Source of the DNA: Bugula neritina
Lineage: Eukaryota; Bryozoa; Gymnolaemata; Cheilostomatida; Bugulidae
Length of the DNA stretch: 64,000 nucleotides
Assembly: GCA_964035545.1 (NCBI GenBank)
Contig: OZ037766.1
Coordinates: 2,972,501-3,036,500 of the forward strand
Direction: 5' to 3'
Below are positions 50,401 to 61,500 of the stretch, piece by piece; within the stretch, counting starts at the first letter, position 1; each line of letters starts with the position of its first letter. The notes beneath the pieces are model-generated. The model had not been told where the DNA came from, did no database searches, and saw nothing but the letters and a program-made list of their open reading frames with translations. A program made the translations under genes and the position numbers.

Positions 50401-52519
50401 TTCTAGTAAGTTCCCTCAGTGCTGGTCTAGCTTCTAGTAAGTTCTCTCAGTGCTGGTCTAGCTTCTAGTAAGTTCTCTCAGTGCTGGTCTAGCTTCTAGT
50501 AAGTTCTCTCAGTGCTGGTCTAGCTTCTAGTAAGTTCCCTCAGTGCTGGTCTAGCTTCTAGTAAGTTCTCTCAGTGCTGGTCTAGTTTATTTTTTATGCT
50601 CAAACTGCGTGCCCAGAATATGTCCAGTTTTATGTAATAGCTATATTGAGTAATTTAATATATAATTGTACTAATCAATAGGTTATAACATGGGGAATTC
50701 TTTCTCTATGCCCATGCCTATACCTGACAGAATACAAGAAGGAGGTAGTCTATCTCAGAGTCCACCTATGTCACCCCTAGGAAGTCTTCCTATGAGCATA
50801 CCCCACTTACAGGTAATATATCCTACTTACAGGTAAAATACCTTACTTACAGGTAATATATAAATAGTAAAGGTAATGCCTTTTGTATTTTAGAATCGGT
50901 CAAGTAGGCTGTCATCCTTAGGAACGGATCTCAACCCCCTCGTCTCTCCCCGGTCAGCGAACTCAGCATCCCAGCTTCAGTCAACCACCAACAGCTTTCC
51001 CAACTCCAGTAGCATATTCTCTAACGGGTTTGTATTTCTCCACTCTGCTCTGCTCTGCTCTTTCTGTGATTATCACTCTTCAACATACGTGAAAAACATC
51101 ATAAGCCAGCCCAATGAAATTTGTACATTGTTTGATTACTTTTTAAAACAAGGATAAGTTTATGATTACTTTTTGTGAGATTTTTATTTCTACTGAATCC
51201 CACCTGATTTGTTCTGTTGTCTATTGGAATTGTTCCCCCGTGCTAGATTTGGTTCCTGTTGGAATTGTCTCCCCCTCAGTTTCAGTACAGAGTGTTCTAT
51301 CTCCAGGTTATCAAGTAGCGCTAATTCTGGTCAGGACAGCATCCCCAAACTCAAAGAAGAAATTAGCATCTACAAACAGAGGTTATCAAAATGGGAAGAC
51401 GCCCTGAATCAAGCGCGTGGTGTAAGTACTAACTCATAGTGTAAGTACTAACTTGTAGTGTAAGTACTAACTCATAGTGTAAATATGAACATGAGTGTAA
51501 GTACTAGCTCATAGTGTAAGTACTAACTCATAGTGTAAGTACTAGCTCATAGTGTAAGTAATAATCACAATTAACTAATGTTCGTGGCTCTAGGAAGTGA
51601 AGACAAAAAGTATTTTGATGCTGAGTAATTAAGAGCTAAACTATTTTAATTCAAGAAGCATCAAGGCAAATCCATAGGTATGAGGCAACAGTGTTTCTTG
51701 TTCACCATAATAAATCTGTCATGTCGCTATAATAAACCCGTAATGTGTAATAGGCGTGTGTTGCATGGGAAAAGGAGGCAGAAGAAGCAAACAAGAAGTT
51801 CATGAGAAGTGAAGAAGATCGTCAGAATGTCATGCGGCAGCGGGATGAGGTTGGTCAGCTATTTCTATATTTAGCCTGTTTGCTGCCTTCTCTTTCCTTT
51901 GACATGAGGTATCTCGTACTTTTAATAAACTTGTATGGTATGATGACCCATGTGCTGTTTTATTTAGGCAATATCTCAGGCCAAGAGCTTCAGACAGCAA
52001 CTAGATTACATAGCAAGTAATGGGCTAGTCAGTCGGTTCGGCCAGCCTGGTTTAGATCTCAGCAAGGTGCCATTGAGCCAACTTCTGCCAGTTTATCGTA
52101 ACCTGCATATGGAGATAGAGCAACTGCAGCAGGTGCTCTGCTAGTGTCACTACACGAATAATCACTGTTACTACTTTATGTCAATGTATTTATTAGATAT
52201 TTATCCCGTATTGCTAGAAACTAGACTCTCTCAGTTTAGCATTTCTCAGACTGACTAGAGTGTTGTCTTCTCTTGCTTGCAGTTGATACAGAAGAAGAGT
52301 ATGGTGGGTGCTAGTAGCGGGCAATGTGCATCATGTCAGGCTCCGGTGGACATCGTCACAGCCGGCCGCGCCTCCGCACCCTGCAGTCACATTCTGCTGT
52401 GTGAGACCTGCAGCTCATACGGACAGTCACACCCATGTCACACCTGCCAGTCCTACGTGACTAGCAATGGTAGCAACTCGGTAGCTAACAAGTCGATAGC
52501 TCTACATTCTCATCACTGA
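41485..52519 (+). CDS. UNK: RING/CCCH zinc-finger RNA-binding protein Unkempt
   Basis: Unkempt binds UAG-containing mRNAs and represses translation during nervous-system development. Seventeen exons join in phase to 834 residues (human 810): 41485-41549, 43198-43407, 45421-45518, 45843-46034, 46388-46641, 47569-47653, 48173-48354, 48515-48595, 48695-48832, 49125-49323, 49632-49754, 50682-50812, 50894-51027, 51307-51421, 51754-51849, 51968-52132, 52283-52519. Exon 1 ends PEKPEHYT, which joins exon 2 YLKEFRTQQC. The first 300 residues carry the CCCH fingers: HKCTQHRPYTCFHWHF, CSKYDETTGTCPNGE, then YKTASCVHETDAK, GCHCAFAHG, NYKTEPCKRPPRLCRQGYAC and CQYCHTRTEQQF, and GYCPRGPFCAFAH. A Ser/Asn-rich middle holds DTVESVI. 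A coiled coil (about 640-755) and a C-terminal RING-like C-x2-C...C-x2-C cluster (CASCQAPVD, CSHILLCETC, HPCHTCQ) follow. Introns 3, 4, 11, 12 and 14 hold tandem repeats. Confidence 0.97.
45631..45765. repeat. 15 bp minisatellite in Unkempt intron 3
   Basis: Nine units of 15 bp built on tgtgaccaggtgtgt (variants tacgt, tacat, tttgg). Many units contain CAG/GT. The last unit is degenerate. Confidence 0.88.
46039..46262. repeat. ACTATA-type microsatellite in Unkempt intron 4
   Basis: Irregular tandem tactatac, tatatactat and ctctactata words begin within 10 bases of the exon 4 donor and run for about 225 bases. Tyr/Leu-rich frames in it are artefacts of the repeat. Confidence 0.88.
46923..46974. 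repeat. 10 bp tandem repeat in Unkempt intron 5
   Basis: Five or so copies of gatactgtag (first copy gttactgtag), each ending in an AG dinucleotide. Confidence 0.85.
49755..50585 (+). repeat. 27-copy, 31 bp tandem array seeded from the Unkempt exon 11 5' splice site
   Basis: Units start every 31 bases from 49755 to 50561 (27 starts, the last one partial). Each starts with gtaagttctctcag (C/T variants; one unit reads ttcttgcag), then tgctggtctagcttcta. The last 28 bases of exon 11 (from about 49727) are identical to the unit from agttctctcag onward, so the coding end of exon 11 and its donor are the seed. Spacing is strictly 31 bp and identity is very high. The unit length is not a multiple of three, so readthrough loses the frame and meets a stop at 49784. 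No spacers exist, so it is not a CRISPR array. Confidence 0.97.
50813..50852 (+). repeat. 20 bp donor-acceptor unit repeated after Unkempt exon 12
   Basis: Exon 12 ends ccccacttacag. The intron then reads gtaatatatcctacttacag, gtaaaataccttacttacag and gtaatata. Each 20-bp unit starts with GTAA and ends with CTTACAG. It occupies half of the 81-base intron 12. Confidence 0.92.
51422..51568 (+). repeat. 19 bp array at Unkempt intron 14 donor
   Basis: Eight unit starts lie at 51422, 51441, 51460, 51479 (18 bp, diverged), 51497, 51516, 51535 and 51554. The unit is gtaagtactaactcatagt, which begins exactly at the 5' splice site of exon 14. In it gtaagt is a perfect donor and tactaac a perfect branch-point word in four units (tactagc in others), followed by an AG. 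Confidence 0.95.
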
Positions 52520-53600
52520 CTCCGCAGCAGATACTCGTGACTTCCTGTTACACACTCGGATGAGATTAGTTTAGATTTTTATTATAGAAAGGTGATGGCT
52601 GCTTGTACAGCCTTCTCCCAGTGACACGTTGAATTATAGCATTTGACTAAAGTGGACTTGTGTTAGTTCCCTTGTTCGGATAGTCTTGTAGTAATTTAGT
52701 ATTCAGTATTATACATTTCGGTAATGTAATGTCAATAGCATGGGCTACATGTGCTGGTGGTTTCATGTTTCAGTTACTCATGTTAGCATTGCGCACTGCA
52801 GGTTTCTTGAATCAGTTCTATATGTCTTTGATAATATAGATATATTTTGTTACTCTTTATGTTTTAATCATATGAATTAGACTCCTTCATTTTATACCCA
52901 GATATTTATACTGGCTACAGTACCAATTCATGCCAGTCTATGTTCGTAAGAATTCTTAATATCCCTTGGAATTTTGCTACATATTCATTTTTATACGCTC
53001 TTAGGTACGGAAATTTCTACGTTAGTATGTGCTATTTCATATTATATATTTTAATACATTACTATGGTTTTATAGATTAAATTTGAATTTGAGTGAAATA
53101 AGATTTACTAGGGACTGTTCTTACTAAAAATGCTGAAATTCTATTTTTACAGTTATAAAAGAAGCTCCCAACATTTCCTGTAAACTGTAAAGGTTCAATT
53201 ACTATACAAGCACATTATAATATGTCAGTCTGGTTTGATAGGTGCATGCTAGTGCACTGAATATTCATGGTCACTGAAAAATCTGGCCTTAAATATCCAA
53301 GCTGCTAAATAACTAGTAGTACTATACGCCTATTGACAGAAAAGGAATGCATTTATTTAAATTTAAATCACTGAATTACCATGTAACAAATTTGCTACAT
53401 GGCTAAAGAAATTCAAATTATAGGTCACTTGTAATTTGATTGTACCTACGTAGTTTTGTATAAAAAATGATTCATTTTATGAAAAGACAACTTTTCATGC
53501 TAAAATATCTTGGTCTCTATTACTTTTAGGGAGAAGCAACTCTAGTAGTTGAAACACAATATTTATAATTAATGGCCAATAATACAAATACTATACATTA
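52520..53600. other. Unkempt 3' UTR / intergenic
   Basis: AT-rich sequence after the Unkempt stop. No canonical AATAAA was noticed close to the stop; an ATTAAA variant lies near 53077. No gene was recognised. Confidence 0.45.
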
Positions 53601-53819
53601 TACAACATTGAATATTTAATAAGTGTGGACAGGTATATCTTTTATACTCTTCAATCTGTCTAGCAAACTACAATTAATTATGAGCTATTAAAAACCAAGT
53701 GCTTTGTTGCTTGCGTGCCCAATAGAAGAAATATTATTCTGATCTCGTTTGTACCACAGTACACTTCAAGTATACTCTGTTTTGCCATGATAACGGAAAA
53801 GTAGTTGACCTTGTTAGCG

Positions 53820-54074
53820 AAAATCCAATAGGCGTACGATTTATTCAACCAATGGGAAACGAAGGTTCACTTGACTTTACCCAATTAAAATAATGTAATT
53901 TAAACCAATGATGATTTATGAATTTACTAGGTCATCCAATAGTATTACCTAACAAAAATCTAGACGTCACAGCATTTTCACCATACAAGAAAAAGTGACA
54001 TCAGCACGGTTATTCAAAAGATTAACACGAGTTTGAAACTACGCACCATTATCTGTCTCTTCAAAGTTACATTG
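53820..54074 (+). promoter_or_regulatory. H3.3 promoter and leader exon
   Basis: Several CCAAT words in both close and moderate spacing (near 53828, 53850, 53905 and 53935) and CRE-like sites (GACGTCAC near 53964, TGACATCA near 53997) precede a leader that ends at a clean donor (acattg then GTGAGT, exon end 54074). The H3.3 ATG exon has its acceptor (tttgtag) at 55204-55205, so an untranslated first exon is expected. Factor binding is inferred only. Confidence 0.5.
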
Positions 54075-54299
54075 GTGAGTATATATTTTAATCTAATAAA
54101 TATATTTTTATTATATAACATAGTTAATTGACGGTGAGTCATGTAAATTGTAGAGTAATGTAGTTATTTGTCTCTCTAATCACTAATGCCCATAGCAAAA
54201 AATCGAAACTTGAATTGAAATCAAATTCAATTGGCATTGCCATTTGACTTTGTGATGATCCCGCAACTGTTGATGTTTGTGAGTGTTATTGTTGGTGTT

Positions 54300-54345
54300 A
54301 TCTTTGCGGCTACTACTACTAGTAGTAGTAGTAGTACTTATAGTC
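54300..54345. repeat. (CTA)n(GTA)n palindrome in H3.3 leader intron
   Basis: ctactactactagtagtagtag reads the same on both strands and could form a hairpin of about 10 base pairs. Confidence 0.75.
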
Positions 54346-55208
54346 ATTGTGATAGTCAATAGATGTGTTTGTTATAGTATTACTATTAGTATTACTAATA
54401 ATTATATTTACATATTCATATTGATATTCATAATATTTTATTTTTAATAACTTGTAACTCATTCTAATTATTGATAATCTGTAAAGTCTTTTTTGTTTTA
54501 AGCCTATTTATACTCATATTGATAGTCGTTTCTAGGTTAAGACTAGGCTCTTTGAGTTACTAGTTGATTATTTTGTGTTGAAGATGAACTTTATCAAAAT
54601 GAAAATAATGCGTGATTCTTCTTTTTATCATCTGAATTGATTCATGTTAATGTGAACATCTTGATCTACTAAAAGAAGCAAAGTTATGGCTTATAGCTTG
54701 TTCAATGCTGGTTTAAACATTATATTCGCCAATATACTCATTCTGATTTAGTAATGATGAGTTTGGTTTTTTAGTCTTAGTGATGTTTATTCAACTAAAG
54801 TCTGGAAAACATGATTGATGTCAGTCTGTGATAATTCTTAATCAGAATAATTTTGTTGAAATCAATCTAGTTACTAAAGTACCTGATTTCTCATTGCTTT
54901 TAAACTGGTTTGTGGTAAGGTGATAATTCAACTATATAGGTTTTGGGCAATTTTACTAAAGGATACAGGGTTAACATTGTAACCTACTAGCTTTTGTTTA
55001 CCATATATATAATACATCAATGTGTTCAGCAAATACGAGTGCTTTATTCTGGTAATGCCATCTAAAAGCTTAGTCAAATAATAGATTGGTTTGACACCAT
55101 AATAGCTTCAAGTTATGCCATTGAAAGAATATTTTACTATATTTCGCTAAAAGTCAGTTTCACTAGTGTCAAAGCTGTCTGAATGCCATTACATTGTGTT
55201 TGTAGTAA

Positions 55209-55860
<652 letters not shown>

Positions 55861-58544
55861 TTCCAATTCGTTTTGTAGTTTTTATTTAGCATTAGCATAT
55901 TTTGTTACTTGTCATATTTACTTCATATCTTACTCATTAGATTATTCTCTCACTCTGCCCATCATTAATTAGTGGATTTAGTAAATCGTGCAATTATTAG
56001 CTTCACCTGTTCCTCTTACAACACTTTGCTAGAAATTGCCTCTAATATTGTCACAGTTTTCTTTCCTAATCTTATTGTGTACTGAAGTATATTATAACAC
56101 ACCATTATACATCACTTATATTTAGTATTGCTATTTTATCTTTGGGGATGGCTTTCTGGTGAATGGATCCAGCATAGAAGTTTGTGAATCTGTATGTTGT
56201 GAATTGGATATACAAATAAATTTTACCGATCTCTGTAATGCCTTGTGATATCTGTCATAACAAGCAATGTAAATGCATGAACAACTTGATCAGGTAGTTG
56301 AGAGTTGAGTAGAGATATTTTGTTCTTGTGAACACATGTTCTAGTGGGAAGTAGGCTTTTAGCCTATCAGAGTAAAGCCATTGTGCTGCACAGTTAAATT
56401 GAGCATAAATCAAAATGCTAGTTGGTAGGTCTTGGGTTTTTATGACAATTAGCAAGTGGAAAACATCTTATATAGATTTAAAATTATTAATCTCTGTGTT
56501 GTGTAATAAACCAATCAAAATGTAATGGATCTAGGCTCAGCTTATTGAAAAAATTTGATATAATAGTTGGAAAATATAACAATTACAAATCAGTTGAATT
56601 TATTTAGTGTTAGGTTGCTTTTCTGCAGAGGGGTAAGGAGTTCTACCACAGCATACTTCAAATTCTCTTGGTTGAAGTTGAAGCAAATCGTTTAATAACT
56701 ACTCGGCCATTAACAAAAGTGATTGATAACATGATTCATCCTGAGGCATTATGGTAAATGTTTTTAGCACAACTCTCAATCATTGTGAAGGAATTTGAGA
56801 AATGAAGCAATAAACTCAGTCTACCACTTCTGGCCCCACAAAGCTCTATTATATGCTGGTCTTGCCCTGTTTTACAGACTTATACTATAAAAAAATCAGT
56901 TAAAATCTGCTTGACATCAAAATTTCAAATGAGAAAATTGAGTAGCAGTTGTAGACCCTTTGCATTGCATATATAGCAATTTGTTAGTATTTTTAGGCCA
57001 TAATAGTTTTAGTAATTATCAGGGCATCCCACACTAGTTGGTGACTAATCACCATTATTATGATTAATCATACTATGACAACGGGAGTATTAGAAGAAAA
57101 TAACCCGACAAACCAGTTTACACTAGTGTAAGCAAGCTTAAACTAGTGCAGCTCAAGAAAAGGGGAAATTTAAAATTCCAAGGTTAGCTATTGATCTAAT
57201 ACAAAATGCTACTGCAATGTATGGGGACTACAGGCTGATGGTCTATAACCTATAGGTCATTGTAGAGCTCAAAGTCCTGTGTAAAGGGGCAATGACTCCC
57301 TTATCGTGAGTAATGACAATGTCTACTAACAGCTACTAAATTCTGTACTTATCTTACATTGGAAGCAATATTGGTGGAGATCTGTGTGAACAGTTTTGTA
57401 ATCTGTAAAATTCAACTTATAATTATTTGCTAGGAAGTTCCTGAGACTCCAATATAAATGTTTGCTATACATGAGAAAGGGTGACAAGTTTGTGGGTGGT
57501 ACAAACACATGGGTTGAGCAATTTTAGTACTGGAATGAAATCATGGCCAATAACTTGAGTTAACTCGTTAATAATGACACGGTCTATCAGAAAACATGAA
57601 ATTTTATTTAGTAATAAATTAAATATTAACTTTCAGTATTGAGTCATGCTTCCTCCATGCACTGAGTGGGTTGTACATATTCCTACATTCTTGAAGTTCA
57701 TACACCTTCAGTGATTAAATCACTGCAAGTCTTACATAAGTGTGCATATACCTGACAGAAGACAACTATTACTGCATATAGCTAACCTATAAGCTAAAAC
57801 CTATATGTATGTCACATCACATTCATAGCTTCACCAGCCAGGCCAGCTGTTATGAAGAATTGTCCTATAAGCAGCTCTGAGTTGGGGGACCCAACTCCAA
57901 ACTTGAGAACCCCAAACTACTGCACTCATTCACCCCCCAAATCCGAGCTGCTCATAAAACAATTCTGTTTGTTTTGAAAGCCAGTTCATGGTTCTTGCAA
58001 GTGCTTTTCCAATGCATTGTCCAGTTTTATACTGTCACCAACTAGACCCTTATTGCTATTGTGTGTTGTGCTACAATCCCTTGCCAGTACATTACTGTTT
58101 ATCTAAAGTCATTTTATAAAATTTAGAGTTTGAGATTATGATGTTACATCATGACTTTATTACAAGCTGCTACTACCTTATGAATAGTACGTAGTAAACT
58201 CAATAGCATTCTGTTCACCAGACCATTTGGATACAACCTGAATTTTATTCAGAAAGTGGTTAATGTCAAGGTTACAAAAGGTGAAATGAGAAGTGCATCT
58301 TATAGCTGTAAATATAATTTATTTGTAGCAAAATGATTTGAAATAGTTTTAAACGAATCTCATAAAAAGTAGAGTCCCAGTTTATATTGCAAGGAATAAC
58401 AATATTAATTAGGCAAAACTCATCAAATTGATAACTGATAATTTTTTAAATAACTTCTGCAAAATAACTTAACAGTATCTATAAATAGAAAAGATGCAAA
58501 GGGTGTAGAAATAAGGTTTTGGGATTGGGTAGGCAACTGCTGTG
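55861..58544. other. convergent 3' regions of H3.3 and ACSL
   Basis: H3.3 3'UTR to about 56220, then AT-rich sequence with one MITE-like element (57859-57964). A minus-strand AATAAA (58318-58323) may serve ACSL. No supported gene was found. Confidence 0.5.
57859..57964. mobile_element. MITE-like element, family 2, copy 1
   Basis: A 106-bp element whose ends (attgtcctataagcagctct and the reverse complement of gagctgctcataaaacaatt) form inverted repeats, followed inside by runs of g and c. The internal caaactactgcact recurs in 63836-64000. Non-coding. Confidence 0.7.
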
Positions 58545-61500
58545 TTATCTTATCTGGCGAATCATTCTTTCAATGTCAGCTTGATACTTTTGGAGACACT
58601 GCGGTCTCTTTAGCTTCAGTTTCTGAGTTATTAGATTGCGATTCGCTCTGAAAGATTGGGCTGTAAGATAGATGTCCTCAACCTATACAGAATAAAGGGG
58701 AGTTGGTGATTCAGAAACAATGATCTGTATATGAAGAGAGTACAGAATAATACTGTAAAAGATGCTATACTTCACACAATATAAACAACAGACATTAGAG
58801 TTGTCCCATCTCTTTAAATTAGTCAAAATTAAAGAAGATAAGGTTGCATGCTAGGAGCATGCTAGCTTACAATGTGAAAATCGTTAGAAGCAACATCAGG
58901 TTTGGGGTGACCGTGCAGTATTTGTATATAAATTGTTGTTCAAACCCAAGCAACCAATGCACTCAATGACCACCAACTCGGTGCTGCTTCAATCGATTTC
59001 CTTGCAGTGCAGCTTATAATAACATGTAACATTGATTTATCCACTTCTGAAGCCTTGAACTCTCACCTGTTGAAAGCTCTCCAAGCCATGTTCATAGCCA
59101 CAGGCCCTCATGTTTTTCAGCACAATTCTCTTAACTTCCGGGTGCTCAGCTAGCTCCTCCATACTTCTATGTCTGTCTTCAGGTCTTACGTTTACCACCT
59201 CTAACAGAGCAGTTAGGCTGAAGAACACGATGCCTACCTGCGAGACGTACACAAACAAGCTTAAGTCATACTCAGTTTATCTCAATTACTCTGAGCTATA
59301 AGAAACTTGTTGCTGTGTACAGCATTTTTAAGAGCCTAAATATTTTATGATATAAACTTTATATTATAAGTGTTGTAGTGTGATGTGTCCGCTGATTGTA
59401 TTTACTTTTGCTGAAATTTTATTGCTGGGTGTTTCAAAAATATTTGATAGTTATAGTTTTTGGTCTTGCATGAAAATATTTCAAACTTTTAAACCACTAG
59501 TACATTTAAAGACCATTTAAATTAGGCCAAAAGTGGAGCCGGCAACCGCCCGCACAACTTTTAAAATTCAAGGCTAGCCTGTGCTCCAAGGCCTCGTCTG
59601 TTTACTACAAATTTGTCACTAGATTATGGCTATATTGGAGGGACGGGAGCCGAGGCTTTTAGGTAATCTGCATGTAATACTTTAAGAACAGCAACAAACA
59701 GGAAATACATAGGATAGACTATTAATATTGAACTTACCAGTATCGAGTGTCTAGTGTCATAGTGTACAAGACACTCGCTGACTAAAGGGCAGCGTAAATA
59801 AGTGTTCTCGATCCTTCCCAGAGCAATGTACTTACCCGGACATAAGCTAAAAATGTTTCTCTTTCTGTCAATTATCACCAGCGTCCCTCTCTAAGGATTC
59901 ATAAATATTTTTGAATGTAATAATTACATTAACAGTTTTTGCTACAGCATCTTTATAATGTGCAGCTACCTTGCATTTTCTAATAAATCATACAATAATT
60001 TGAAGCGCAATTAAATTGGAAACACAATTTTTCCTATACAAGTTGTTAAAAAGTCAATTATTTTGCTGAACAAATTTGCTGACTATGTACTAAAATTTAT
60101 TTTAAATCCCTATGCGTAGTAGTGAAATGCATTAAAGCACACTCTATTGTAATAAACAGCACTAGAATACTATCATGAATAAGTATATGTAAAGTAACAA
60201 ATAAACCAAATTTTTAAAGCTAAGCAGTAATAGATGTCAACAAACCTAGGGCTACACATAGCAGATTTCCCGCACTGCAGGACGCCTGTGGGAACTTCAC
60301 ACAAACCAGACGATTTTTACCTTTGATCCTCATGTGCATATGGCCCCATGCCAGTTTCTATTCTATAGAATACATCTAGTAACACTATCTAAATTCTTGC
60401 TACCTACCTCAGTCCATTTACCAATATCTCCAGTATGTAACCATCCGTCATTATCAATGACTTCTCTTGTCTTTTCCTCATTGCGTAGATAACCACTAAA
60501 CACATTGACTCCCTTACAGCACACCTCACCCACATTCTCAGCAGCATAGAAATTCTTCTCCGGGACGTCGATTAATTTTATTATATTACAGTCTAATGGT
60601 GGCCCCACCTCTTCTAAGAGAACTAGGAGATAAAACCGAAAAAGTATTTGAAATAAATAATGTTTAAATAATGAAACTAAAAAACTCAAGTTGTTTACAG
60701 CTCTGACATTGCAAAATGGGAAAGTTAATGCACCAATTCAACAAGTCACAATAGAATGCATAGTTCCAATGTGATAGATTTGCAGAAAACGGACTAGCAT
60801 GAGCTGTATTGTAAGAAGTCAAGCTCAGCATCTAAAGTCTAAACGAATGCCTAGCTACTATGTTTAGTTCAAAAGAAAACCTATAATTAATCTTGTATAA
60901 TATGAGATGTGTGTCGTAAGTATTTTGTTTGAAAGAAGAAACTAGACAAGAGAGAATAACACCTGAAAATACATCTCCAGGTAAAGTGCTAGTCACGCAA
61001 CCCAAACTTTCCGCCTGCCCATAACCATGTAAAACCTGAAACATATGAAAAACTTGACGCAATCTCTCACTAAATTTATTTAGTAACAAGTTGAATTCTG
61101 CATGCTCATTTCTGCAGTAACAGTTACCAATCTTTCTATCAAAGCCTAACAGCTTGACAAACTCATTGCTTATAGCAGGTGAACCAATCAGAGCCTTTGG
61201 CAGTAGCCATTGCTATCAAGTGAGCCAATCACAGCTAATTTACAAAAAGTTACACTGAACAATGCTCTAATAACATTTCTGTTGAAATTTTCCACCAAAA
61301 AGCATATAAAATAGTATCTTATTTTGTAGCTAATTTGGATACAGGCTTGTCTGATAATATTATAAGGGTAAATATAACTATTCTAAATGGATATTTCATT
61401 GTGCAACTATAACATACCTTAACAAACTTACAACTTGAACACCAATAGTATGGCATGTATGCAATGCAAGTGGGAAGCAATGTTGTTAATCAAAGTTAAA

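Noticed and set aside
49755-50585. Regular 31-bp array as a CRISPR
   Set aside because: The units are contiguous with no unique spacers and derive from the adjacent eukaryotic exon.
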